64,000 nt of DNA, taken from the NCBI GenBank assembly GCA_963701715.1, contig CAVPAX010000003.1, forward strand, positions 1 through 64,000, read 5' to 3'. The DNA comes from Methylotenera_A sp963701715 (GTDB taxonomy: Bacteria; Pseudomonadota; Gammaproteobacteria; Burkholderiales; Methylophilaceae). Both the position numbers and the translations under genes were made by a program. Of the stretch, positions 15,673 to 25,415 are shown piece after piece. Within the stretch, counting starts at the first letter, position 1, and every line of letters starts with the position of its first letter. Below the pieces are notes generated by a model that saw only the letters and a program-made list of their open reading frames with translations, made no database searches and was not told the origin of the DNA.

Positions 15673-17022
15673 ATGAAAGAAACACTGGAACAGGCACCTG
15701 TAGCGCCTACGCTTAAACAAGCTTTTGGATATTGGCTGAAGCTAGGATTCATCAGCTTTGGCGGGCCTGCAGGGCAAATCGCTATCATGCACCATGATTT
15801 GGTCGAAAAGAAACGCTGGATTTCTGAAAAGCGATTTTTGCATGCACTGAATTATTGCATGGTGTTACCCGGGCCAGAAGCGCAGCAGTTAGCGACTTAC
15901 ATCGGCTGGTTGATGCACCGCACTTGGGGCGGCATCATTGCGGGCGGTTTGTTTGTATTGCCATCGTTACTGATTTTAATGGCTCTTAGCTACGTTTACA
16001 TGCGTTTTGGCGATACGCCTGCAGTGGCGGGAATACTGTACGGCGTAAAACCGGCCGTGGTTGCAATTGTGCTGTTCGCGGCATATAGAGTAGGCTCTAG
16101 AAGCCTTATAAATAGGGCGTTATGGGGCATCGCTATTGCAGCATTTGTGGCGATTGCTATGTTTAAACTACCGTTTCCATTCATAGTACTCATAGCAGCT
16201 ATCAGCGGTTATTTGATCAACCGTTTTAGACCAACCTTGTTTGCTGGTGGCGGTGGGCATTCTTTCACTCAAATTAGATATGGAAAAGCAGTCATTGATG
16301 ACGATACACCAACACCTGAACATGCGCGATTTAACATCAAAGGTTTGGTGAAATTTATGGTGATTGGCATAGGCATTTGGCTGGTCGCTATGCTGCTATT
16401 GGTATTTTGCTTTGGTTGGAAAGCGACATTCACGCAGATGGCGTGGTTTTTCACTAAAGCTGCATTGCTTACCTTTGGTGGTGCGTATGCAGTGTTGCCA
16501 TATGTTTTTCAGGGAGCAGTAACGTATTACGCGTGGCTTACGCCAGCCCAAATGATGGATGGGTTGGCGCTTGGTGAAACCACGCCCGGCCCGTTGATTA
16601 TGGTGGTGGCATTTGTGGGATTTGTCGGTGGCTGGACGCATTCGCCGCTGACAGATCCTCTTGTAGCAGGTGTTATGTCGGCTTGCATTGTTACATTCTT
16701 TACTTTTTTGCCGTCATTTATTTTTATATTTGTTGGCGCGCCGCTGATTGAATCGACGCAGGACAATCTAAAGTTTACCGCGTCACTCACTGCGATTACT
16801 GCCGCAGTAGTAGGGGTGATTGCCAGCCTAGCGGTGTTTTTTGCCCAGCATATTTTTTGGCCAAATGGCATGGCTTCTAATGAAATATTCGCAAGTATTG
16901 ACTGGGTCGCACTGGTTGCCACGCTGGCGGCAGGGTTTGTTTTGTTTAAATTTAAGCTGAATATTATTAAGCTGATTGGAATTTTTGCGCTGTTCGGGTT
17001 GATACACCACTGGCTGATTTAA
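15673..17022 (+). CDS. chrA: chromate transporter ChrA
   Basis: The 449-residue inner-membrane protein of the long-chain CHR family exports chromate. It is built of two homologous halves. Each begins with the family motif: LGFISFGGPAGQIAIMH in the N-half and AALLTFGGAYAVLPYV in the C-half; LPGPEAQQLA and GETTPGPLIM are the paired second motifs. The start at 15673 (MKETLEQAP) is chosen because AAAGGG stands five bases upstream; the open frame reaches further up to 15622. A bidirectional terminator follows 26 bases after the stop. No chrB regulator is present nearby. Confidence 0.92.
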   Translation: MKETLEQAPVAPTLKQAFGYWLKLGFISFGGPAGQIAIMHHDLVEKKRWISEKRFLHALNYCMVLPGPEAQQLATYIGWLMHRTWGGIIAGGLFVLPSLLILMALSYVYMRFGDTPAVAGILYGVKPAVVAIVLFAAYRVGSRSLINRALWGIAIAAFVAIAMFKLPFPFIVLIAAISGYLINRFRPTLFAGGGGHSFTQIRYGKAVIDDDTPTPEHARFNIKGLVKFMVIGIGIWLVAMLLLVFCFGWKATFTQMAWFFTKAALLTFGGAYAVLPYVFQGAVTYYAWLTPAQMMDGLALGETTPGPLIMVVAFVGFVGGWTHSPLTDPLVAGVMSACIVTFFTFLPSFIFIFVGAPLIESTQDNLKFTASLTAITAAVVGVIASLAVFFAQHIFWPNGMASNEIFASIDWVALVATLAAGFVLFKFKLNIIKLIGIFALFGLIHHWLI

Positions 17023-17048
17023 TTCTGGATTTGATAGTACGCAGGACG

Positions 17049-17082
17049 AAAAAAAGCGCGCTTATTTTAGGCGCGCTTTTTT
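17049..17082. terminator. bidirectional intrinsic terminator
   Basis: An A-tract plus GCGCGC stem, the loop TTATTTTAG, then GCGCGC plus a T-tract. It serves chrA on the plus strand and ppsR on the minus strand. Confidence 0.92.
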
Positions 17083-17100
17083 GATTGATGGATATAGCCT

Positions 17101-17919
17101 TTAAGCTGCCTGTTTAGCAGGCTGCCGGATCTTTTCCATAATAATGGCTGATAACTCTTCGACAGAGCGACTGGTGGAATCTGCCCAGGAAATACCGGCA
17201 TTACGCATCAATCCTTCCGCAGTGGCAATTTCTTTGCGGCAATTCTCTAAGGAAGCATAGAAGCTGCCTGCTCTGCGCTCATTGCGCACAGCATGCAGAC
17301 GCTCCGGCTTGATCGTGAGGCCAAAAATCTTGTCGACATGTTTGTGCAGCACTGCCGGCAAGCTGCCACGCTCAAAATCTTCTGGAATCAAAGGGTAATT
17401 GGCTGCTTTGATACCAAACTGCATAGCAAGATAAACACTGGTAGGCGTTTTCCCGCAACGTGAAACACCGATTAAAATAACCTGCGCTTCTTCTAAGCCA
17501 GAATTCGTCATACCGTCATCATGGTTCAAGGTAAAGTTAACAGCATCCATGCGGTCATTGTATTTGCTGCCCATGACGCTGTGTGCGATACCAGCCCCGG
17601 TTAATGGTTTTTGATCAAGCTCTATACCCAGAGGGTCGATAAATGTATTGAATAGATCGATAAAGTAGGCGTCAGATTTTTTGATGGAGTTACGTAACTC
17701 CATATTCCCTAGAGACATAATCACTACCGGACGCGCACCGTCTTCTTCTGCGGCTTGCTGGATGGCATCTTGTGCCAGCTTGATTTTATCCAGCGTATCA
17801 GTAAAAGGCATGCGCACCTGGGTGAAGTTGGTGCCAGGAAAATGCTCAAGCAGCTTACCCAGAGCGCCAGCAGTAATGCCGGTGCCGTCTGAAACGAAGA
17901 ATACGGTACGATTTATCAT
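17101..17919 (-). CDS. ppsR: phosphoenolpyruvate synthase regulatory protein (bifunctional kinase/pyrophosphorylase)
   Basis: The 272-residue DUF299/PSRP family protein inactivates PEP synthase by ADP-dependent phosphorylation and reactivates it by Pi-dependent dephosphorylation. Marks are the N-terminal FFVSDGTGITAGALG and the P-loop GVSRCGKTPTSVYLA at about residues 152-166. The conserved NYPLIPEDF and GLTIKPERL follow. It sits 13 bases downstream of ppsA on the same strand, so the enzyme and its regulator are co-transcribed. The operon ends in the terminator at 17049-17082. Confidence 0.95.
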   Translation of the reverse strand: MINRTVFFVSDGTGITAGALGKLLEHFPGTNFTQVRMPFTDTLDKIKLAQDAIQQAAEEDGARPVVIMSLGNMELRNSIKKSDAYFIDLFNTFIDPLGIELDQKPLTGAGIAHSVMGSKYNDRMDAVNFTLNHDDGMTNSGLEEAQVILIGVSRCGKTPTSVYLAMQFGIKAANYPLIPEDFERGSLPAVLHKHVDKIFGLTIKPERLHAVRNERRAGSFYASLENCRKEIATAEGLMRNAGISWADSTSRSVEELSAIIMEKIRQPAKQAA

Positions 17920-17932
17920 GATGAGTTACCTA

Positions 17933-20305
17933 TTATTTTTTAGTGAGCCTTTGCCAAGTCGCTACCACAGTATCTGGATTGAGAGAAATGGACTTGATGC
18001 CTTCCGCGACTAGCCATTCCGCAAAGTCTGGATGGTCTGACGGGCCTTGGCCGCAGATGCCGACATATTTGCCTAAGCGGTTGCAAGTTTGAATGGCCAT
18101 TCTGAGCAATACTTTGACCGCATCATTGCGCTCATCGAATCCATCCGCCAGAATGCCTGAATCGCGGTCCATACCTAAAGTCAGCTGAGTAAGGTCATTA
18201 GAGCCGATTGAAAAGCCATCAAAGTAATGCAGGAATTGCTCAGCAATCAGTGCATTTGATGGAATCTCGCACATCATAATCAGGCGCAGGCCATTTTCGC
18301 CACGTTTGAGCCCATTGGCCGCCATAATTTCAGTGACAGCTTTTGCTTCATCAAGCGTGCGTACAAAAGGAATCATAAGCTCAACGTTCACTAAACCCAT
18401 TTCATCGCGCACTTTTTTCATGGCTATACATTCCATGGCAAAGCACTCTTTAAAGTCCTCCGCCATATAGCGTGCCGCGCCACGGAAGCCAATCATCGGG
18501 TTTTCTTCGTCCGGCTCGTAAATCTCACCGCCCACCAGCTTTTTGTACTCGTTCGATTTGAAGTCAGATGTACGTACAATCACAGGTTTTGGATAGAACG
18601 CAGCGGCAATTGTCGCTACGCCTTCAGCCACTTTGTCGATATAGAATTGTTTCGGGCTTGAATAGCCGCGCGCGCGGTTTTTGATGGTTGTTTGAATGGC
18701 GTGCGGCATGGCATCGACGTTCAAAATGGCTTTTGGATGGATGCCGACCATATTGTTAATCACAAACTCCAGCCTAGCCAAACCCACACCGTCGTTCGGT
18801 GTTTTGGCAAAACCGAATGCCATGTCCGGATTGCCAACGTTCATCATGATTTTGCAAGGCGCAGGCGCGAGTGCGGATTGCGCCTGAGTACTTATATCAA
18901 ATTCGATTGCACCATGGTAAACAAATCCAGATTCACCTTCAGCACATGAAACGGTCACGATTTCACCCTCACGTAATACGTCCGTTGCATTGACTGCGCC
19001 CACAATCGCTGGAATGCCGAGCTCACGTGCAATAATCGCGGCGTGGCAGGTGCGACCACCGCGATTGGTCACCAACGCGCTAGCGCGCTTCATCACCGGC
19101 TCCCAGTTAGGGTCAGTCATATCAGCCACCAGCACATCACCGGGTTGTACCTCGTGCATATGCGCCGGATCTAATACAATACGAACTGGGCCAACACCTA
19201 CTTTTTGCGTTACTGCACGACCAATAACCAATGGTTTTTCACTATGTTTGTTTAATGTGAAAGTCTCTGTGACGTTATTTGCGGATTCCTGTGATTTCAC
19301 CGTTTCAGGCCGCGCCTGCAGAATGTACAGCTTGTTATCCACACCGTTTTTGCCCCATTCAATATCCATCGGGCATCCATAGTGTGCTTCAATCGTCATG
19401 GCATAGCGGGCTAACTCTAAAACATCCGCATCACAGAGTGAGTAGCGGTCGCTATCTGCTGAATCAACATCGACTGTGTGAGTGCTTTTGCCTGCACGTG
19501 TAGCATCGCTAAACACCATTTTAATAAGTTTTGAGCCGATGGTGCGACGCACAATGGCTGGTTTGCCCTGTGCTAGCATTGGCTTGTGCACATAGAATTC
19601 ATCCGGGTTTACGGCGCCCTGCACAACGGTTTCACCTAAACCGTAAGAAGATGTAATAAACACGACATCTTTGAAGCCTGACTCAGTGTCGATTGTGAAC
19701 ATCACACCTGCACAGCCAATGTCGCTGCGCACCATCTGTTGCACGCCTGCAGACAACGCAACATCAGCATGCACAAAACCTTTGTGTACGCGGTAAGAAA
19801 TCGCGCGGTCGTTATAAAGTGAGGCAAATACTTCCTGGATGGCGTGCTTGATATTGTCTAAGCCCTGAATATTCAGGAAAGACTCTTGCTGGCCAGCGAA
19901 AGAAGCATCAGGCAAATCTTCTGCGGTGGCAGAAGAGCGCACAGCAAAAGTCGCTCCGTTGCCGGATTTGGCTGTCAGAATGGCATAGTTTTCAGCAATG
20001 GCTTTGTCTAACGCGGCAGGGAAAGGCGCGGCCATAATCCATTCGCGAATCTGCTTGCCGCATATTGCAAGCGCTTGCGTGTCGTCTGCATTAAGCTTAT
20101 CAAGTAAATCATTAATCCTTTTGTCTAACCCATTTTGTGCCAAAAACTCTCGGTAGGCATCGGCAGTTGTTGCAAAGCCCGTTGGCACACGCACGCCCTT
20201 GGCTGATAGCTGAGAAATCATTTCTCCTAAAGAAGCGTTTTTGCCTCCGACAGAAGGGACGTCGGTGTTTCGTAGATTTTCAAATGGAATAACGTGGGCT
20301 GACAT
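17933..20305 (-). CDS. ppsA: phosphoenolpyruvate synthase
   Basis: The 790-residue enzyme converts pyruvate plus ATP to PEP, AMP and phosphate for gluconeogenesis. The N-terminal pyruvate phosphate dikinase ATP-binding domain shows VGGKNASLGEMI at about 19-30 and the Arg in AVRSSATAEDLPDASFAGQQ. The swivelling domain has the phospho-His in GGRTCHAAIIARELGIPA (near residue 420). The C-terminal TIM barrel ends with GICGQGPSDHPDFAEWL. The start at 20305 (MSAHVIPF) is chosen because GAAGGA stands just upstream; an ATG seven codons earlier has no such site. It is divergent from the H4MPT gene set over a 200-base gap. Confidence 0.96.
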   Translation of the reverse strand: MSAHVIPFENLRNTDVPSVGGKNASLGEMISQLSAKGVRVPTGFATTADAYREFLAQNGLDKRINDLLDKLNADDTQALAICGKQIREWIMAAPFPAALDKAIAENYAILTAKSGNGATFAVRSSATAEDLPDASFAGQQESFLNIQGLDNIKHAIQEVFASLYNDRAISYRVHKGFVHADVALSAGVQQMVRSDIGCAGVMFTIDTESGFKDVVFITSSYGLGETVVQGAVNPDEFYVHKPMLAQGKPAIVRRTIGSKLIKMVFSDATRAGKSTHTVDVDSADSDRYSLCDADVLELARYAMTIEAHYGCPMDIEWGKNGVDNKLYILQARPETVKSQESANNVTETFTLNKHSEKPLVIGRAVTQKVGVGPVRIVLDPAHMHEVQPGDVLVADMTDPNWEPVMKRASALVTNRGGRTCHAAIIARELGIPAIVGAVNATDVLREGEIVTVSCAEGESGFVYHGAIEFDISTQAQSALAPAPCKIMMNVGNPDMAFGFAKTPNDGVGLARLEFVINNMVGIHPKAILNVDAMPHAIQTTIKNRARGYSSPKQFYIDKVAEGVATIAAAFYPKPVIVRTSDFKSNEYKKLVGGEIYEPDEENPMIGFRGAARYMAEDFKECFAMECIAMKKVRDEMGLVNVELMIPFVRTLDEAKAVTEIMAANGLKRGENGLRLIMMCEIPSNALIAEQFLHYFDGFSIGSNDLTQLTLGMDRDSGILADGFDERNDAVKVLLRMAIQTCNRLGKYVGICGQGPSDHPDFAEWLVAEGIKSISLNPDTVVATWQRLTKK

Positions 20306-20526
20306 GATAGTTCCTTCGATGTTCAAACAAGGGATTAAAATAATTTTTACAATGCAGTTACATTTTGCCTAAATATGCATGCGCTGTCACCTGAAAAGAG
20401 TGGCTAGCACTAAAAATTTGTGAGCATTCGAGCTTTGTATATAAAAATTGATCACTGTCAGCTAGAATGTAACGCTGATTAGGAAGCGATAGGTCATCGT
20501 AATATCAATAACTAAAAAAACATTGA

Positions 20527-21525
20527 ATGAAATTTATGCCTGCTCTAATACCCACTAAAATTATAGTTAAAACTACAGCGCGTTTGCATATGGGTTTTTT
20601 TGATTTGCATGGCGGCCTGGGCCGAAAATTTGGCAGCATAGGTTTGAGTTTGCTATCACCGGGTCTCGAATTGTCAGCCATGCCAGCAGAAAGGCTGCTA
20701 GTTACGGGTTCAGCAGCTGAGCGTGCTGAAGGTGTTGCAAAAAAACTGATTACTAAACTTAATCTGAAAGGTGCCGTTAACCTTAGCATTAAGCAAAACA
20801 TTCCTGAACATGCAGGTTTGGGTTCGGGTACGCAGATTGCGCTAGCTATCGGAACAGCAGTTAGCAGGGTGTATAACATGAACTTAAGCACCGCACAAAT
20901 AGCTGAGCTAACAGAACGTGGTGGCCGTTCAGGCATTGGTATTGCAGCATTTGACCACGGCGGGCTGTTGATTGATGGTGGGCGGATTTCAAATAAAGCT
21001 AATTCCTTTGATATTAAATCGAAAGTGCCACCCTTGTTGGCGCATTATGATTTTCCTGAAGATTGGCGAGTTTTATTGATATTTGATACTAGCCAGCCTG
21101 GAATACATGGTGAGAATGAACTGGAAGCGTTTAATCGGTTGCCTGTGTTCTCTGAAAATCTGGCCGCACATTTGTGTCGGCATGTGTTGATGCAGGCAAT
21201 GCCGGCTTTGGTAGAGCAGGATTTGACTGCCTTTGGTAACAGTATTCAAGAGTTGCAATCGCATGTAGGCGATTATTTTGCGCCAGCGCAGGGTGGTCGT
21301 TATGCAAGTGCTCAGGTTGGCGCAGTGCTGGAACACTTGGGGCGCAAAGGCGTGGCTTGTTTCGGGCAAAGCTCATGGGGGCCAACAGGATTTGCCGTGT
21401 TTGAAAGCGAATCTGACGCTGAGAGTATATTGAATGCTTTGCAGTTGCAATTCGCGGAATTAAACAATATTTCATACCAAGTCACGCGTGCTAATAATAG
21501 TGGCGCAACGGTACAAACTTTTTAA
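20527..21525 (+). CDS. mptG: beta-ribofuranosylaminobenzene 5'-phosphate (beta-RFAP) synthase
   Basis: This enzyme condenses p-aminobenzoate with PRPP, the committed step in tetrahydromethanopterin synthesis. The 332-residue protein has a GHMP-kinase-like fold with RLHMGFFDLHGGLGRKFGSIG near residues 19-39. The glycine-rich PEHAGLGSGTQIALAIGTAV lies near 97-116, with GGRSGIGIAAFDHGGLLIDGG behind it. It is the first gene of a six-gene run (20527-26246) with overlaps or short gaps. ATG 20527 and ATG 20536 are both possible; neither has a clear ribosome site. PabB at 31642 would supply its p-aminobenzoate substrate. Confidence 0.93.
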   Translation: MKFMPALIPTKIIVKTTARLHMGFFDLHGGLGRKFGSIGLSLLSPGLELSAMPAERLLVTGSAAERAEGVAKKLITKLNLKGAVNLSIKQNIPEHAGLGSGTQIALAIGTAVSRVYNMNLSTAQIAELTERGGRSGIGIAAFDHGGLLIDGGRISNKANSFDIKSKVPPLLAHYDFPEDWRVLLIFDTSQPGIHGENELEAFNRLPVFSENLAAHLCRHVLMQAMPALVEQDLTAFGNSIQELQSHVGDYFAPAQGGRYASAQVGAVLEHLGRKGVACFGQSSWGPTGFAVFESESDAESILNALQLQFAELNNISYQVTRANNSGATVQTF

Positions 21526-21539
21526 GAGCATTTAAGTTT

Positions 21540-22439
21540 ATGGAAAAAGTCTCAATATTACATCTCATTACAGCAGCAAAAAATGCAAGCCCATTCGACG
21601 TAAATATGGCTTTTGACGCAGGGTTCGATAAGATTATGCCTTACACGCGTGTTGAATTGAGCGAAGTGGCAGGTTTGACGCAGGACGCGATTTTTTCTCG
21701 TAGCTCCTCAGGTATTAAACGCGAAGCAATTTTTATCGGCGGACGCGATATCGATTTAACTATGGATATGCTGGAAATTGCGAGGAAAGCTATGTTTCCG
21801 CCATTTCAGATTTCTGCATTTGCAGATCCTTCAGGTGCATTTACTACGGCAGCAGCGATGTTGGCAAAAGTCGAATTGCATCTTAAAAAGCATTTTCAAA
21901 CGAACCTGGCAGGTAAGAAAGTGGCGGTGTTCGGAGGAACTGGTCCGGTGGGCGGATGCGTTGCAGTAATTGCCGCCAGGCAGGGAGCACAGGTTGAGTT
22001 GGTTGCGCATAGCAGCTTGGAAGCAGCACGCGATAAGGCGCAAAGCTATAATCAGCGTTACGGCACCAATATTGACTGCGCAGACGGTATCAGCGAAGCA
22101 GCAAAACAAGCTGTGCTGGATGCTGCAGATATTGCGTTATGCACGGCGGCTGCGGGTGTTAGGGTGCTGAGTGCGGCACAGATCGCGCATTCCAGATTGT
22201 TGAAAGTTGTTGCTGATGTAAACGCCGTTGAGCCTACGGGAGCAGAAGGCGTGGGTGTGATGGCAGACGGCATTGAAATAGCGAAAACCGGAGTGTTAGG
22301 CATCGGTGCGCTGGCAATTGGCAATTTGAAATACACCACGCAGTATAATTTGCTAAAGCAAATGCTGGCAGCCGATAAACCTTGTTATCTGGAGTTTATG
22401 GCGGCGTTTGAAATGGCGCAAAACCTAGCAAGTGCCTAA
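21540..22439 (+). CDS. mtdB: NAD(P)-dependent methylene-tetrahydromethanopterin dehydrogenase
   Basis: MtdB oxidises methylene-H4MPT to methenyl-H4MPT in formaldehyde oxidation. The 299-residue protein has the MtdA/MtdB N-terminal domain (LHLITAAKNASPFDVNMAFDAG). Its Rossmann fold carries the nucleotide motif VAVFGGTGPVGGCVAVIAARQGA at about 130-152. GVGVMADGIEIAKTGVLGIGALAIGNLKY is the conserved C-terminal stretch. It lies 14 bases after the beta-RFAP synthase gene and overlaps the next gene by eight bases. Mch, two genes on, performs the next step. Confidence 0.95.
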   Translation: MEKVSILHLITAAKNASPFDVNMAFDAGFDKIMPYTRVELSEVAGLTQDAIFSRSSSGIKREAIFIGGRDIDLTMDMLEIARKAMFPPFQISAFADPSGAFTTAAAMLAKVELHLKKHFQTNLAGKKVAVFGGTGPVGGCVAVIAARQGAQVELVAHSSLEAARDKAQSYNQRYGTNIDCADGISEAAKQAVLDAADIALCTAAAGVRVLSAAQIAHSRLLKVVADVNAVEPTGAEGVGVMADGIEIAKTGVLGIGALAIGNLKYTTQYNLLKQMLAADKPCYLEFMAAFEMAQNLASA

Positions 22440-23541
22440 AAAAATTATCATTGCCGCAATCTCGGCACGCGGCTATGTGCAGGCAGCAGTTGCTTGTGGT
22501 TATGAAGTCATTTCGCTAGATGTCTTTGCTGATGCAGATACGCGTCGCTTGGCTGCGCAGACTTTCAGATTAAAAATGCGTGGGCAGGTCGTAGATGCAA
22601 ATGATTTTAAGCATGTTTTTGAGCAAATAGACATGGGTGCTATTGACGGCTTTCTGTATGGAAGCCTGTTTGATGCTACGCCAGACATGTTAGATTGGGT
22701 CGCTTCGCGCGTGCCTTTAATCGGTAATTCACCTGAGGTGATGCGCGCAGCAAAAGATTTCAGCTTCTTTAAACTGCTGGATGCGCTCCAGATTGTACAT
22801 CCTGAGGTATGTTTGGATATCCCTGAGGATATCGAAAACTGGCTTTCAAAAAAGTTAGGCGGCAGTGGTGGCACGCACATCAGGCCTGCGAATTCAGTCA
22901 ATAAAGAGGACTGTTTTCTGCATGGCTATTATCAGAAAAAACATGCTGGAATGCCTATATCCATGCTGTTTGTAGTGGATGGAAAATCTATGCGAACAAT
23001 CGGGTTCAACCAGCAATATGTGGCGCCAATGAAAAATATGCCGTACCGATTTGCTGGCGCGGTGAGTAAAGTTACCTTACCACTCAACATTCATAAGGCT
23101 TTTGAACGTGCGGCACAGCAATTGACTCTTGCATTAAATTTGCATGGTATCAATAGCCTGGATGCCATTTTAGATGGCGAAACGTTATTTATTTTAGAAT
23201 TAAACCCAAGATTAAGCGCGACTTTTCAGCTTTATGAAAATCTGTTTCCGCTTCATTTACAAAGCTGCACGGACAGAAGGGTTGAAAATTTAGAGGAAAA
23301 TGAGTTATCGCGAGGTCAAATGATTTTGTATGCGAATGGTACGCTAGAAATTCCAGGCGATTTTATCTGGCCTGACTGGGTGGCTGATATTCCAGCTATA
23401 ATTAGCGGGGATTCCAGCATTAAGATTGCCGAAGACGAACCAGTTTGTACGGTGTTTGCAGAGGCGGAAAGTGCTGACTCGGCACATGCACTGCTGTTAC
23501 TACGGATGCAAAAATTAAGAGAGATGCTACGTTATGACTGA
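22432..23541 (+). CDS. ATP-grasp protein of the H4MPT cluster, function unassigned
   Basis: The 369-residue protein has a GTG start inside mtdB and overlaps mch by eight bases. An N-terminal Rossmann-like pre-ATP-grasp domain (IIIAAISARGYVQAAVACGYEV) is followed by an ATP-grasp fold. The ATP-binding KKLGGSGGTHIRPA lies near 141-154 and the metal-binding LELNPRLSATFQLYE near 255-269. ATP-grasp enzymes join a carboxylate to an amine or thiol. Its tight coupling between mtdB and mch argues for a step in H4MPT or methylofuran assembly. The substrate is unknown. Confidence 0.85.
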   Translation: MPKKIIIAAISARGYVQAAVACGYEVISLDVFADADTRRLAAQTFRLKMRGQVVDANDFKHVFEQIDMGAIDGFLYGSLFDATPDMLDWVASRVPLIGNSPEVMRAAKDFSFFKLLDALQIVHPEVCLDIPEDIENWLSKKLGGSGGTHIRPANSVNKEDCFLHGYYQKKHAGMPISMLFVVDGKSMRTIGFNQQYVAPMKNMPYRFAGAVSKVTLPLNIHKAFERAAQQLTLALNLHGINSLDAILDGETLFILELNPRLSATFQLYENLFPLHLQSCTDRRVENLEENELSRGQMILYANGTLEIPGDFIWPDWVADIPAIISGDSSIKIAEDEPVCTVFAEAESADSAHALLLLRMQKLREMLRYD

Positions 23542-24514
23542 ATTAAATACTACCCTGTGGCCTAGCATTAGTGAGCTTTCCAGCTCATTGGTGCAACAGT
23601 TGGTTGAAAAAGCTGCTGCATTGCAATTGGGTGTGTTAGCACATGAATCTGGAGCGACGATTATAGACGCTGGTATTCAACATGCAGGCAGTGCCGAAGC
23701 CGGGAGATTGATTGCGGAAATCTGCATGGGCGGTTTGGGTAAAGTGGAATTGTGCGATCATTCGATTTTCAAGGACTGGCCATCAAGTATTAAGGTACAG
23801 ACAGAAAACCCTGTGTTGGCGTGTCTTGGTAGCCAATATGCAGGCTGGGCACTTGGCCATGAAAAATTCTTTTCGCTGGGATCTGGCCCTGCACGTGCAA
23901 TCGCGCAGCGTGAGGAATTATTTAAAGAGCTTGGTTATAAAGATGCACCTCAAAAAACAGTATTGGTGCTGGAAACGGATAAGATTCCGCCGATGGAAGT
24001 TATCGAAAAGATTGTACGTGATACTGGCGTGGAAGCTAAAAATTTAACACTGATTTTGACGCCGACAACCAGTATTGCCGGGGTAGTGCAAATCGTGGGG
24101 CGCGTTTTGGAAGTCGCGCTACATAAGGCACATACGCTACATTTTCCGCTTGCGAATATTGTCAATGGCAGCGGCGAAGCTATTTTGCCACCCGTGGCCA
24201 AAGATTTCATGACGGCGATGGGGCGTACTAACGATGCGATTTTATTTGGAGGATTGGTGCAGCTGAATGTGAAATGCAGTGATGATGAAGCCAATAAATT
24301 GGCACAGAATTTACCCAGTAGCGCATCGAAAGATTACGGGAAAACTTTTGCTGAAGTATTTAAATCTTATAATATGGACTTTTACAAGATTGACCCGATG
24401 CTGTTTTCACCCGCAAAAGTCAAAATTACCAATCTGGAAACGGGTAATAGCTTTATTGGCGGTGAGTTCAATAACCAATTAATTGAAAAGTCTTTTAATT
24501 ATAAATTCAATTAG
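23534..24514 (+). CDS. mch: methenyl-tetrahydromethanopterin cyclohydrolase
   Basis: Mch converts methenyl-H4MPT to formyl-H4MPT, the step after MtdB. The 326-residue protein matches the family end to end: ESGATIIDAGIQHAGSAEAGRLIAEICMGGLG near 38-69, LACLGSQYAGWAL near 97-109, and SLGSGPARA. ILTPTTSIAGVVQIVGRVLEVALHK completes the core, and the C-terminus is GEFNNQLIEKSF. The ATG overlaps the preceding gene by eight bases. The gene after it starts 30 bases downstream with TTG. Its product would feed the formyltransferase/hydrolase complex, which is not in this window. Confidence 0.95.
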   Translation: MTELNTTLWPSISELSSSLVQQLVEKAAALQLGVLAHESGATIIDAGIQHAGSAEAGRLIAEICMGGLGKVELCDHSIFKDWPSSIKVQTENPVLACLGSQYAGWALGHEKFFSLGSGPARAIAQREELFKELGYKDAPQKTVLVLETDKIPPMEVIEKIVRDTGVEAKNLTLILTPTTSIAGVVQIVGRVLEVALHKAHTLHFPLANIVNGSGEAILPPVAKDFMTAMGRTNDAILFGGLVQLNVKCSDDEANKLAQNLPSSASKDYGKTFAEVFKSYNMDFYKIDPMLFSPAKVKITNLETGNSFIGGEFNNQLIEKSFNYKFN

Positions 24515-24544
24515 ATATTTAATTATTTTAATGTAAAATATTAA

Positions 24545-25414
24545 TTGCGTACCCCGATTTTTACTGATGATGCCGGATGGCATGGCGAGCAACTAACCAG
24601 GGCGCTTGCAACGCATGGCATAGAGGCGGTTTTTGTATCATTGCAAGATTGTGCAATTGACCTATCCGGCGATAAACCGCAAATTAGCATTCCCAATTTT
24701 GATGGATTACCTGAGGCGGCGTTCGTGCGTGGCATAGCTGGTGGCACGCTGCAGCAGGTCACGACGCGCCTGAATATTTTGCACATGCTAAAACTTCAAG
24801 GATCGAAAGTTTATAACGACGGCAGAGCAATCGAGCGCACTGTTGATAAGGCTATGACCAGCTTCCTGCTGCACCAGGCAGGCATTGCAACGCCGCATAC
24901 TTGGGTGTGCGAATCAAGACGGCAAGCGCATTCAGTTATTCAAACCGAGACAAAAAACAATCAACAATTAGTCATCAAGCCCCTGTTTGGTTCGCAAGGA
25001 CAGGGCGTGCGGTTGCTTGATGTGCGAACTGCACTACCTTTGCCGATGGATAGCTTTGTCGACGGTGTGTTTTATTTGCAGACGTTTATCGAAGCGCCGC
25101 ATGATTATCGTGTGTTTGTGGTAAATAACCGCGCGATTGCTGCCATGCGTCGCAGTGGGGCGGATTGGTTGCACAATGTGGCACAAGGTGCGCAATGTGA
25201 GGCTACCGATGAAATTGATGTGATGAATCTGGCTGTACAGGCAGCCAAAGTGTTAGATATTGCATATTGCGGCATAGATATAATCCGTGATCGCGAAGGG
25301 GAATTGTGGGTGCTGGAAGTAAACAGCATCCCCGCCTGGCGTGGCTTACAGGGGGTTGCATCAGTGGATGTTGCGCAAGTGCTTGCAGATGATTTTTTAA
25401 AACATATTCAATAA
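24545..25414 (+). CDS. RimK-like ATP-grasp glutamate ligase of the H4MPT/methylofuran cluster
   Basis: The 289-residue protein starts with TTG (MRTPIFTDDAG) and has no clear ribosome site. ATP-grasp marks are AIERTVDKAMTSFLLHQAGIATPHTWV, the ATP-binding VIKPLFGSQGQGVRLL (about 140-155), and the metal-binding WVLEVNSIPAWRGLQG near the C-terminus. RimK relatives add glutamate by alpha or gamma linkage; MptN of methanogens adds glutamate to H4MPT, and methylofuran carries a polyglutamate tail. A role in glutamylation of one of the two cofactors is an inference. It sits between mch and the CitG-like gene. Confidence 0.85.
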   Translation: MRTPIFTDDAGWHGEQLTRALATHGIEAVFVSLQDCAIDLSGDKPQISIPNFDGLPEAAFVRGIAGGTLQQVTTRLNILHMLKLQGSKVYNDGRAIERTVDKAMTSFLLHQAGIATPHTWVCESRRQAHSVIQTETKNNQQLVIKPLFGSQGQGVRLLDVRTALPLPMDSFVDGVFYLQTFIEAPHDYRVFVVNNRAIAAMRRSGADWLHNVAQGAQCEATDEIDVMNLAVQAAKVLDIAYCGIDIIRDREGELWVLEVNSIPAWRGLQGVASVDVAQVLADDFLKHIQ

Positions 25415-25415
25415 C

